From JAAZKA01 sp034926225 (GTDB lineage Bacteria > Bacillota > Clostridia > Oscillospirales > QAMX01), in NCBI GenBank assembly GCA_034926225.1, contig JAYFRF010000001.1, positions 248,001-312,000 on the forward strand: a stretch of DNA of 64,000 bases, written 5' to 3'. The notes under the pieces are model-generated. The model saw only the letters and a list, made by a program, of their open reading frames with translations. It was not told the DNA's origin and made no database searches. Below, piece after piece: positions 1 through 7,027 of this stretch. Each line of letters starts with the position of its first letter. The first letter of the stretch is position 1. The position numbers and the translations under genes were made by a program.

Positions 1-706
1 TGAAATACCCGTCCGGACGCTTAAAGACGCTGCCCGCGCTGGGGAGGTCTAGGGGCTGCGACGCGGCGCGCTTGGCAATCAAGTCGTCCATCTCGGCGCG
101 GATGGCGTCCGGCTCGCCGGGGCTCAGCCTCATCCGGGCGGTCAAAACGGTCAGGTCGGGACGTTTGGTGAAAGGACTGCGGCGGTGGCCAAACAACGCC
201 GGAACGAGCCGCATCTCGTGCACTTCGCCCGTTTCGTCGCAATAGGTGACGCTTTCTAAGACCATGCGCAGCTCGCCGCCGTACGCACCCGCGTTCATCA
301 CGACCGCGCCGCCGACCGAGCCGGGGATACCGTGTGCAAACGCAAGGCCGGCAAGCCCCTCACGCTGCGCCATAACCGCCGCGCGGGATAAAAGGCAGCC
401 CGCGTCGGCGTAAAGCATGTCACCCTCAACCCACGCGCCGGTAAAGCTGACAGCGGTTTTTAAGACGACGGCATAAACACCCTCATCCGGGACAAGGAGG
501 TTTGTGCCGTTGCCGATGACAAGCAGCCGCTCGCCCGCGCGATATGCGCAGGCGAGGATGGCGGGGATGTCGTCGGGCTTGCCGGGGCATACCAGCGCAC
601 GGGCGGGACCGCCGATGTGGAAGGAGGTGTGCCGGGACAGCGGCTCATATTCAAGAATTCGCGCGGAAGGTACGCTGTCCGCAAGCATTGAGAGAAAATG
701 CTCCAC
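1..706 (-). CDS. murB: UDP-N-acetylmuramate dehydrogenase MurB (partial, 3' end off window)
   Basis: MurB reduces UDP-GlcNAc-enolpyruvate to UDP-MurNAc with NADPH and FAD in cytoplasmic peptidoglycan precursor synthesis. About 235 codons are present; the C-terminus lies beyond position 1. The start is a GTG at 706-704, seven bases after an AGGAGG box (714-719), so an ATG-only search misses the true N-terminus. Visible family motifs are HTSFHIGGPA near residue 30, the FAD-binding NGTNLLVPDEG, GIPGSVGGAVVMNAGAYG, and SAGSVFKRP, whose serine is the expected proton donor. It lies 27 bases downstream of the ROK kinase in the hprK-ROK-murB order common in Clostridia, so it is probably in that operon. 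Confidence 0.95.
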   Translation of the reverse strand, partial: MEHFLSMLADSVPSARILEYEPLSRHTSFHIGGPARALVCPGKPDDIPAILACAYRAGERLLVIGNGTNLLVPDEGVYAVVLKTAVSFTGAWVEGDMLYADAGCLLSRAAVMAQREGLAGLAFAHGIPGSVGGAVVMNAGAYGGELRMVLESVTYCDETGEVHEMRLVPALFGHRRSPFTKRPDLTVLTARMRLSPGEPDAIRAEMDDLIAKRAASQPLDLPSAGSVFKRPDGYF

Positions 707-733
707 TTTGACTCCTCCTAAGATGCTAAAAAA

Positions 734-1684
734 TCACACGCTTTTGCCGAGCATAGCCGCGCCGATGATACCGGCGTCGTTGCCGAGCGCCGCGATCTTG
801 ATCTCGGTCTGCGCACAGTAGCGGGTATAACGCTCCCGCTCGACGAATTCGCGAACCGGGCCGAGAAGGTATTCGCCCTCCTTGCTGATCGCGCCGCCGA
901 CGCATAAGACCTCGGGCTGGAAGATATTGACGAGGTTTGTGATGCCGATGGCGACGTACTCGCGGTACTGTCGGACGACTTCCTCGGCGACGGCGTCTCC
1001 CGCCCTCGCCGCATCGAAGGCGGTCTTGCCGGAGACATGCTCTATAGAGCCGTTTTGCAGCTGCCACATGGCGCTTTCCGGATGGGCAAGCATCGCCGCG
1101 CGGGTGTCCGCAATGAGACCGGAAACAGAAGCGTAAGCTTCCCAGCAGCCGTTTCGTCCGCAGGTACAGGGACGGCCGCTGGCTACGATCACCATATGGC
1201 CAAGCTCCGCGCCGTTTGCGTTAAATCCGGAATAGATCTTGCGGTCGATAATGATACCGCCGCCGACACCGGTGCCAAGGGTGATCATGATCGCGTCCCG
1301 GCAGCCCTTCGCGGCGCCCGCGTATGCTTCGCCGAGTGCCGCGGCATTCGCGTCATTGTCGATATGAACCGGGATATCCCAGTGCTCGCGGATCAACGCG
1401 GCGAGCGGGGTTTTTAAGAAATTTATGTTGTTTGCATAAAGGATGACGCCGTTTTCGCGGTCAATGGAGCCGGGGCTGCCGATACCGATCCATGCGACAT
1501 CCGCGAGATCGACGCCCGATTTCTTTGCGACGTTCCGGCAGAGATCCGCCATATCCGCGGCGATTTCGGCTGCCGGACGGGACGCTCCGGACGGGATGCT
1601 ATCCTTACAGAGGATTTCGCAGTTGTCGTTCACGACGCCGGCGGCGATCTTCGTACCGCCCAAATCCACACCGATATATACCAT
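734..1684 (-). CDS. ROK family sugar kinase (glucokinase-like)
   Basis: This 316-residue protein should phosphorylate a hexose, most likely glucose, with ATP in the cytoplasm. It opens with the ROK phosphate-binding motif DLGGTKIAAG and carries HIDNDANAAALGEA with the catalytic aspartate, LGTGVGGGII, and the zinc-binding CTCGRNGCWEAYASV. There is no N-terminal helix-turn-helix, so it is an enzyme and not a NagC/XylR-type repressor. An AGGAGA box sits seven bases before the ATG at 1684. It is cotranscribed with the GNAT gene and hprK upstream and murB downstream, which ties it to sugar metabolism and HPr kinase control. The exact substrate (glucose or N-acetylmannosamine) cannot be read from sequence. 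Confidence 0.9.
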   Translation of the reverse strand: MVYIGVDLGGTKIAAGVVNDNCEILCKDSIPSGASRPAAEIAADMADLCRNVAKKSGVDLADVAWIGIGSPGSIDRENGVILYANNINFLKTPLAALIREHWDIPVHIDNDANAAALGEAYAGAAKGCRDAIMITLGTGVGGGIIIDRKIYSGFNANGAELGHMVIVASGRPCTCGRNGCWEAYASVSGLIADTRAAMLAHPESAMWQLQNGSIEHVSGKTAFDAARAGDAVAEEVVRQYREYVAIGITNLVNIFQPEVLCVGGAISKEGEYLLGPVREFVERERYTRYCAQTEIKIAALGNDAGIIGAAMLGKSV

Positions 1685-1713
1685 ATGAGATTCTCCTGTT
1701 CTATATACAAAAA

Positions 1714-2235
1714 TTACTTTGTGATTAATAAATCCTTCTCATACGCGACGCGTGGAGAACCGTGGGTGGTTCGTATCCGTCCGCGAAAAGCAAAGCCGCT
1801 CTTTTCAAGCGCGCGACGCATACTGGCATTATCCTCATGCGTATCAATGCGCACCGTACGGCAGCCACTGTCCCGCGCAATACCGCAGAGTGCCCGAAAC
1901 AGTATTCCCGCGACTCCCCTGCCCTTACAGCCATTGCTCACTGCGACACGGTGAATCGCGGCGTACGGCAGACTGCCAAGCCAGTCGCCTTCCGTGATGA
2001 CGCGATAAGAGGGATCCTCGCCAAAGCAGAGAGCCGCCACCGCGATGGGTGCGTTCGCGTCGTCCGTAAGCACCCAGAGCTGCGCGAGGGCGATATCGCG
2101 GGCGAAGTCGCGTTCGCCGGGGAAAAAGTCCTGCCACTGATCTACGCCGCGTGATTTAAGACTTGCGCGGCCGTCTGTGATCATCCGGTGGATAGCATAC
2201 ATGTCCGTGCCGCACGCACGCCGGAGTTTATACAT
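1714..2235 (-). CDS. GNAT family N-acetyltransferase
   Basis: A single-domain GNAT acetyltransferase of about 173 residues. The acetyl-CoA motif A is visible as AIHRVAVSNGCKGRGVAGILF, followed by the HEDNASMRRALEKSGF motif B region. The substrate is unknown. The ATG at 2235 overlaps the hprK stop by 8 bases, suggesting translational coupling; a GTG at 2247, with a GAGG box 4-5 bases upstream, is an alternative start adding four residues. The gene sits between hprK and the ROK kinase, where a GNAT gene is not usually expected, so it may be a local insertion into a conserved operon. Confidence 0.85.
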   Translation of the reverse strand: MYKLRRACGTDMYAIHRMITDGRASLKSRGVDQWQDFFPGERDFARDIALAQLWVLTDDANAPIAVAALCFGEDPSYRVITEGDWLGSLPYAAIHRVAVSNGCKGRGVAGILFRALCGIARDSGCRTVRIDTHEDNASMRRALEKSGFAFRGRIRTTHGSPRVAYEKDLLITK

Positions 2236-3169
2236 CGTAGGCGTCACGCATCCTCTGCACCAGCTCGGAAGCCGGGTTGTAGCCCATCTTGCGGTCGCGG
2301 TTGTTCATCGCGGCGACCTCGAAGATGACGGCAAGGTTACGGCCGGGCTTCACGGGGATCGTCAGCATCGGCAGCGTGATATCCATGATATCGATGGTCT
2401 GCTGATCCATGCCGAGCCGGTCGTAATCCTTGCCCTCGCGCCACAGCTCGAGATTGATGACGAGATCGATACGCTCGGTGGATTTGACAGCGCCGACACC
2501 GAAGATGCGGCGCACATCGATGACGCCGATGCCGCGCAGCTCGATATAGTGGCGGATGACCTCGGGCGCGGAGCCGACGAGGGTGTGGTTGGAGACCTTA
2601 CTGATCTCAACGGCGTCGTCGGCGATCAGGCGGTGGCCTCTCTTGACAAGCTCGATGGCGGTTTCGCTCTTGCCTATGCCGGAGTCGCCCAGGATTAGGA
2701 TACCCTCGCCGTAAACCTCGACGAGGACACCGTGGCGCGTGATGCGCGGAGCGAGCCAGACACGCAGAGAGGTGAGCATGTCACTCATCAGGGTACTCGT
2801 CCACTCGGCAGAACGGAGGACGGTAATGTTGTACTTTTTTGCCATCTCAAGGCATTCGGGAAAAGGCTCCATATTACGGGAGAAGATGAGGGCGGGGATG
2901 CCGCGTTTGAAAAGGTTCTCGAAGGCGGCGCGCCTGCGATCCTCGGTGAAGCGTTCCATAAAGGTGGTTTCGGTGCGTCCCATGATCTGGAGGTTGCCTG
3001 CGTCAAAGTGATCGAAGAAGCCTGCAAGCTGCAAGCCCGGGCGGTTGATATCGTCGGAATCGATCACGATTTTATCAATATCATCGGAGGTATAGAGCGC
3101 TTCAAGGTTAAATTCGTGCATCAGGGCGGAAAGAGTAATGCCGCCGCCGCTACTGGTGATCGTTTGCAT
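2228..3169 (-). CDS. hprK: HPr kinase/phosphorylase
   Basis: HprK phosphorylates and dephosphorylates Ser46 of HPr (and Crh where present) and so sets CcpA-dependent catabolite repression. The C-terminal catalytic domain shows the capping His in TRHGVLVEV (about residue 146), the Walker A motif GDSGIGKS (161-168) and the family signature ELRGIGVIDVRRIFGVGAV (about 214-232). I place the start at the ATG at 3169, giving 313 residues, the normal family length (B. subtilis 310). The frame stays open to an ATG at 3238, but that codon lies only about 12 bases from the likely transcription start and has no proper ribosome binding site; 3169 is preceded by AAAGGA. It heads the hprK-GNAT-ROK-murB run. 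Confidence 0.95.
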   Translation of the reverse strand: MQTITSSGGGITLSALMHEFNLEALYTSDDIDKIVIDSDDINRPGLQLAGFFDHFDAGNLQIMGRTETTFMERFTEDRRRAAFENLFKRGIPALIFSRNMEPFPECLEMAKKYNITVLRSAEWTSTLMSDMLTSLRVWLAPRITRHGVLVEVYGEGILILGDSGIGKSETAIELVKRGHRLIADDAVEISKVSNHTLVGSAPEVIRHYIELRGIGVIDVRRIFGVGAVKSTERIDLVINLELWREGKDYDRLGMDQQTIDIMDITLPMLTIPVKPGRNLAVIFEVAAMNNRDRKMGYNPASELVQRMRDAYDV

Positions 3170-3256
3170 AACGCACCGTAATCCTTTCGAAAGAAAGTTC
3201 CCGCCATGGAAGAACGCACGGGAGTAAGGGTTGTCCATATAATCCGGCTATCCTAT

Positions 3257-3285
3257 ATTATCCCACATAATGCACCTCTTGTCAA
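3257..3285 (-). promoter_or_regulatory. sigma-A promoter of the hprK operon
   Basis: Read on the minus strand there is a perfect -35 TTGACA (3285-3280), a 17-base spacer and GATAAT (3262-3257). The expected transcript start near 3250 leaves an untranslated leader of about 80 bases before the ATG at 3169. Confidence 0.85.
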
Positions 3286-3350
3286 CGCGTTAAATGGCAG
3301 AATTCACGAAGGTTTCGTATAATTTTAGTGGAAAAGATCGGCTTACCCTC

Positions 3351-3379
3351 TTGCGAAACCAAAAGCATGGGAGTATAAT
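3351..3379 (+). promoter_or_regulatory. sigma-A promoter of the amidohydrolase-nagB operon
   Basis: TTGCGA (3351-3356), a 17-base spacer and a perfect TATAAT (3374-3379). The GGAGGG ribosome binding site at 3398-3403 and the ATG at 3413 follow at normal distances. It is divergent from the hprK promoter with about 65 bases between the -35 boxes. Confidence 0.8.
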
Positions 3380-3412
3380 AAGATATCACAAGTCATCGGA
3401 GGGTGCTTTTCT

Positions 3413-4303
3413 ATGCTGAAGAAAATAGACATCCATGTGCATTCCGTCCTTGAAAAAGGCTGCGAGCGAATCCCCGACGGCGAATTTACAACGCCGGATG
3501 AACTGCGCGCCATGTATGACCAGATCGGCGTCGAGAAAGGCGTAGAGCTGCCGCTCGTCTCGCCGGAGGGTCAGTTCCATATGGTCTCCAACGAGGAAGC
3601 GTATAAGCTTGCGAATCTCTATCCGGAAACATACTACTGGTTTTGCAATATTGACCCACGCTGCGGGCATAACTACCCCGGCATGGACTTCTCGCATATG
3701 CTCCGTTACTATCAATCTCTTGGCGCGCGCGGCGTCGGTGAGATCACGGCGAATCTCTACTTCGACGATCCGCTTGTTTTAAACCTTTTCAAACACTGTG
3801 AAGCCTGCGGGATGCCCTTGACGTTCCATATCGGCAATCCGGGACACGATTATGGACTGATCGACGAGCTGGGGCTGCCAAGACTCGAAAAAGTACTCGG
3901 GCTGTTCCCAAATCTGAAGTTTTTAGGTCATTCGCAGAAGTTCTGGGCGGAAATTTCCGGCGATAATGATAATACGAAGCGCGCGGGGTATCCTACCGGT
4001 AAAGTTTCGGCCGGCGGCCGCTTAATCGAGCTTTTGCAGCGTTATCCGAACCTCTGCTGCGACCTGTCCGCGGGCTCCGGCTGCAACGCCGTCATGCGCG
4101 ACCCAGCCTTCGGCTACGCGTTCCTCGAGGAATTCCAGGATCGCTGTTTCTACGGAACGGATATCTGCGACCCGCGCAATATTACAAACCCGATGCTTAA
4201 ACTCAGTCAGTTCCTCGACGAAGCGGTCGAGAAACAATATATCTCCAAAACGGCGTACGAGAAGATCTGCCGCGGCAACGCGCTCGCTATTTTGGAAAAA
4301 TAA
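3413..4303 (+). CDS. Amidohydrolase family 2 (metal-dependent TIM-barrel hydrolase)
   Basis: A 296-residue protein of the amidohydrolase_2 (PF04909-type) group of metal-dependent hydrolases and decarboxylases. Visible metal-site elements are IDIHVHS near the N-terminus, the central FHIGNPGHD and FLGHSQKFW, and the C-terminal FYGTDICDP. No signal peptide, so it acts in the cytoplasm; the substrate is unknown. It is 26 bases upstream of nagB and shares its promoter, so a role next to amino-sugar breakdown is possible, although it is not the usual NagA deacetylase family. A clear paralogue is encoded at 22310-23185 (shared YDxIGVxxxVxLPxVS, FCNIDPR, LGxRGxGE and DLSAGSGxNA). Confidence 0.85.
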   Translation: MLKKIDIHVHSVLEKGCERIPDGEFTTPDELRAMYDQIGVEKGVELPLVSPEGQFHMVSNEEAYKLANLYPETYYWFCNIDPRCGHNYPGMDFSHMLRYYQSLGARGVGEITANLYFDDPLVLNLFKHCEACGMPLTFHIGNPGHDYGLIDELGLPRLEKVLGLFPNLKFLGHSQKFWAEISGDNDNTKRAGYPTGKVSAGGRLIELLQRYPNLCCDLSAGSGCNAVMRDPAFGYAFLEEFQDRCFYGTDICDPRNITNPMLKLSQFLDEAVEKQYISKTAYEKICRGNALAILEK

Positions 4304-4329
4304 AACCATTACGTTAGGAGAATCATCGT

Positions 4330-5088
4330 ATGAAACTCATTGCTGCGAAGGATTATGAACAAATGAGCCGGATCGCCGCGCGCTATTTTGCCGCACAGGT
4401 GCTTTTAAAGCCGACGTCCGTCTTTGGTTTTGCGACCGGCTCAACGCCGATCGGCTTATATAAGGAACTGATCCGCAAGAACGCGGAGGGCAAGATCACT
4501 TTTAAGTATGCCCACACCGTCAATCTCGACGAGTATTACGGCATGACCCGCGACCATGAACAAAGCTACTATAGCTTCATGCACGCAAACCTCTTTGACC
4601 ACATCGACATTGATCCGGCCAACACCCGGCTCCCCAACGGTATGGCAGAGGATGCCGATGCCGAATGCCGCGCCTATGATGAGCACATCGCCTCCCTTGG
4701 CGGCGTCGACATGCAGCTTCTCGGTATCGGCCACGACGGTCACATCGGTTTCAACGAACCGTCCGACCACTTCTCTCTTGGCACCAACTGTGTCGCCCTC
4801 ACTGAGATGACGATCGAAGCCAATAAACGTTTCTTCGCCTCCGCCAACGAAGTGCCGCGCAAGGCGTTGACGATGGGTATGCGTGAGATCATGCAGGCCA
4901 AGAAGATCGTCATGGTTGTCAGCGGTGAGGATAAGGCGCAGATCCTGTATGATTCCTTCTGCGGTCCCATTACCCCCGCTGTCCCGGCGTCCATCCTCCA
5001 GCTCCATCCCGACGTTACCCTCGTCGCCGATGAAGCCGCCCTTTCCGTTATGAAGGGGCATTGCAAGTGCTGCAAATGCTGCAAATAA
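4330..5088 (+). CDS. nagB: Glucosamine-6-phosphate deaminase NagB
   Basis: NagB converts glucosamine-6-phosphate to fructose-6-phosphate and ammonia, the committing step of amino-sugar catabolism in the cytoplasm. Family motifs are FGFATGSTPIGLYKELI (phosphate loop), NLDEYYG with the catalytic aspartate, and LGIGHDGHIGFNEP with the catalytic histidine. The length of 252 residues is normal. The C-terminus is unusual: the last ten residues are GHCKCCKCCK, five cysteines in eight positions, which I do not associate with characterised NagB enzymes. It follows the amidohydrolase gene by 26 bases and is ended by the hairpin at 5119-5163. No nagA is visible in the window. Confidence 0.96.
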   Translation: MKLIAAKDYEQMSRIAARYFAAQVLLKPTSVFGFATGSTPIGLYKELIRKNAEGKITFKYAHTVNLDEYYGMTRDHEQSYYSFMHANLFDHIDIDPANTRLPNGMAEDADAECRAYDEHIASLGGVDMQLLGIGHDGHIGFNEPSDHFSLGTNCVALTEMTIEANKRFFASANEVPRKALTMGMREIMQAKKIVMVVSGEDKAQILYDSFCGPITPAVPASILQLHPDVTLVADEAALSVMKGHCKCCKCCK

Positions 5089-5118
5089 TACGAAAAAATA
5101 AATAACTAATCACCTAAT

Positions 5119-5163
5119 ACGGCCATGACGCGTATACTAGTACGTGTCATGGCTGTATTTTTA
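5119..5163 (+). terminator. Rho-independent terminator after nagB
   Basis: Long inverted repeat: the arm beginning ACGGCCATGACGCGTA at 5119 pairs with the arm ending at 5156 over about 16 bp with two G-U pairs, followed by the T-rich tail ATTTTTAT. The stem is longer than usual for a terminator. Confidence 0.8.
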
Positions 5164-5181
5164 TAGAAAGGAGAGCTCCCC

Positions 5182-5364
5182 ATGCGCTGTAGCTGCCGAA
5201 ACCGCTTCGCTCCCATCCCATGCGAACTGATCGCCGCCTTCATCGCTGGCGCCGTAGTAGCCTTGCTGCTTCCCTCATGGCTGCTGCTGATAGCCATAAT
5301 CGCCATCGCTGCCTTCGCCGTCTGGCGCCTGTTTACAGAAGGCTTAGGCTGCCGTTGCCGCTAA
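5182..5364 (+). CDS. Small membrane protein with Cys motifs at both ends
   Basis: A 60-residue protein with one or two hydrophobic segments (about residues 14-36 and 37-52). The N-terminus is MRCSCR and the C-terminus CRCR, so the membrane part is bracketed by Cys-x-Cys pairs. An AAAGGAG box 9-10 bases before the ATG at 5182 supports it as a real gene. I do not recognise the family. It lies just upstream of the sipL-spoIVA spore-coat pair on the same strand, but the large hairpin at 5375-5430 lies between, so cotranscription is uncertain. A role in sporulation is only suggested by position. Confidence 0.6.
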   Translation: MRCSCRNRFAPIPCELIAAFIAGAVVALLLPSWLLLIAIIAIAAFAVWRLFTEGLGCRCR

Positions 5365-5374
5365 GAAAAAATAT

Positions 5375-5430
5375 CCGTGTCGCCATAAGAAGAGAGAGCC
5401 GCCTGGCTCTCTCTTCTTATGGCGACACGG
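5375..5430. repeat. Perfect 26-bp inverted repeat with 4-base loop
   Basis: The arms 5375-5400 and 5405-5430 are exact reverse complements with the tetraloop GCCT between them. On the plus strand no T-run follows (CAAAAAAC). On the minus strand the stem is followed by ATATTTTTTC, so it would act as an intrinsic terminator for leftward transcription. All nearby genes run rightward, so it has no obvious gene to terminate. Confidence 0.85.
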
Positions 5431-5524
5431 CAAAAAACACGGGAAAAAGGAGCAAAGGAGGTCTAAGAGGGCGCGTCCGCGCATAGGATGGGGCATGAAC
5501 ATTCGGAAAGGAAGATGAAAAAGG

Positions 5525-7012
5525 ATGGAACTGATCAGGGATACGTTTCGATACCGTCGTCTGACGGCGGAAGCGTATACGACACAGGAGGAAGCGGCGG
5601 AAGCGGTCGTCGCCGATGCCCTTCCGGATGCCGCAAGAGTCGTCGATACCGTCGCAACAGTCACGGTACGGGACAGACTGCCGCGTGAGGGAGCCGCTGA
5701 GATCCGGGCAAGCGTCCGGGTTTACGTGTTGTGCATCGAGGAAGGTACGGAGCGCTTGATGCGCGTAGCGGTACCGCTGTCGTTTACGCATAAGGTAGAG
5801 CTGCCGGGACTCGCTACGGACGCTGAGCTGATGTGCGACGCGGTACTGCTGAATGCTGACGCGCGGCTTCTAAATCCGCGAAAGCTAAGCGTCCGAGCCG
5901 AACTGCGCTTCCATACCCGTGCGTATACGGACGCGGAGGAACTCGTTACCCGTGAATTGCAGGGCGATACCTCTATGCAGACACAGCAGATAAGCCTTCC
6001 CGTGTGCGCGACGGCGCAAACCGGTACGAAAACCTTCACCGTAATTGAGGAACTGCCTATCGCAAGCATTGATTTCGCAGAACCGCTGACACAGACGGCG
6101 ACACTGGTTTTAGAGAGTGCCAAATGCGGTCCCGGGCGCGTCACGCTGCAAGGGCATGCGAATGTGCGTGTTCTGTATAACGACTCAGCAGTGCTTGTAC
6201 GCGCGTATCGCGCGGAGGTCCCGTTTGAACAGGTCGCGGAATTCCCCGGAGTAACCGCGGAGATGCGCTGCGATGCCGTGATCGGCTTGAAAAGCACCGA
6301 GATCGAGCCGGCAACCGACGTCGGGGGGCAGAAAGTCCTGACCGTATCCCTCGGCATCCACGCGGAAACAGCTTTTTATGAAACCCGTACCGTGACACTT
6401 TTGTCGGATGCTTACAGTACCACTTACGAGACAGAGATTACGACAGCATCGTTCTCCTATGAGTACCCGTCGGAGCCCTGGAAGGAAAGCGTAGCCGTCG
6501 ACGAGAAAATTGAGACGGCATCACCCGTCGGACGTGTAATCGACTGGCAGCTGACCGTTCCGGGCGGCATTGAGGTCGAACCCGGCAGCGCGCAGTTCCG
6601 CGTGCTGCTGCGCGCTCTCTATGCCGGCGACGACGGTATGCTCTACGGTATCGTCCGCCGGATCCCGGTAGCGGTAAGTACTCCGCCGTGCGATACGCAG
6701 GATGTTCGCGCGTCGATTTCTGATGCCGACGTGACCGGCGGCGAGGTCTTAATGGTGCGCTTTACGCTGACGGTCATCTGCACGCATGGCGAGGAAAAGA
6801 CGGCTGATATGGTCACGTCAGCCGAGACGGGTGACGAGATCGTACGGGACCCGGACGTCGCGCTGATTCTGCGGTTTGTCACGGATGAGTCTCTATGGGC
6901 GCTTGCGAAGGCATATCACGCGTCGCAGGAGACGATCCGGTCGCTCAACGGCTTGCCCGAGGATGAGGATACGCTGGACGCGGGCGCGGTTTTGATTCCG
7001 TCCGTACAATGA
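5525..7012 (+). CDS. sipL: SipL-like spore coat morphogenetic protein (DUF3794 repeats plus LysM)
   Basis: A 495-residue protein with about three beta-rich DUF3794-type segments (roughly residues 25-170, 175-330 and 330-440) and a C-terminal LysM domain (about 446-495, beginning SLWALAKAYHASQETIRSLNG). This architecture is that of SipL, which in Clostridioides difficile binds the coat ATPase SpoIVA through its LysM domain to tether the coat to the forespore. Here spoIVA follows after only 15 bases, which strongly supports the assignment. No signal peptide, consistent with mother-cell cytoplasmic action. The ATG at 5525 is preceded by GAAAGGAAG at 5506-5514, a rather long spacing. I could not identify a convincing sigma-E promoter upstream. 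Confidence 0.88.
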   Translation: MELIRDTFRYRRLTAEAYTTQEEAAEAVVADALPDAARVVDTVATVTVRDRLPREGAAEIRASVRVYVLCIEEGTERLMRVAVPLSFTHKVELPGLATDAELMCDAVLLNADARLLNPRKLSVRAELRFHTRAYTDAEELVTRELQGDTSMQTQQISLPVCATAQTGTKTFTVIEELPIASIDFAEPLTQTATLVLESAKCGPGRVTLQGHANVRVLYNDSAVLVRAYRAEVPFEQVAEFPGVTAEMRCDAVIGLKSTEIEPATDVGGQKVLTVSLGIHAETAFYETRTVTLLSDAYSTTYETEITTASFSYEYPSEPWKESVAVDEKIETASPVGRVIDWQLTVPGGIEVEPGSAQFRVLLRALYAGDDGMLYGIVRRIPVAVSTPPCDTQDVRASISDADVTGGEVLMVRFTLTVICTHGEEKTADMVTSAETGDEIVRDPDVALILRFVTDESLWALAKAYHASQETIRSLNGLPEDEDTLDAGAVLIPSVQ

Positions 7013-7027
7013 AGGGGGTAGGAAACC

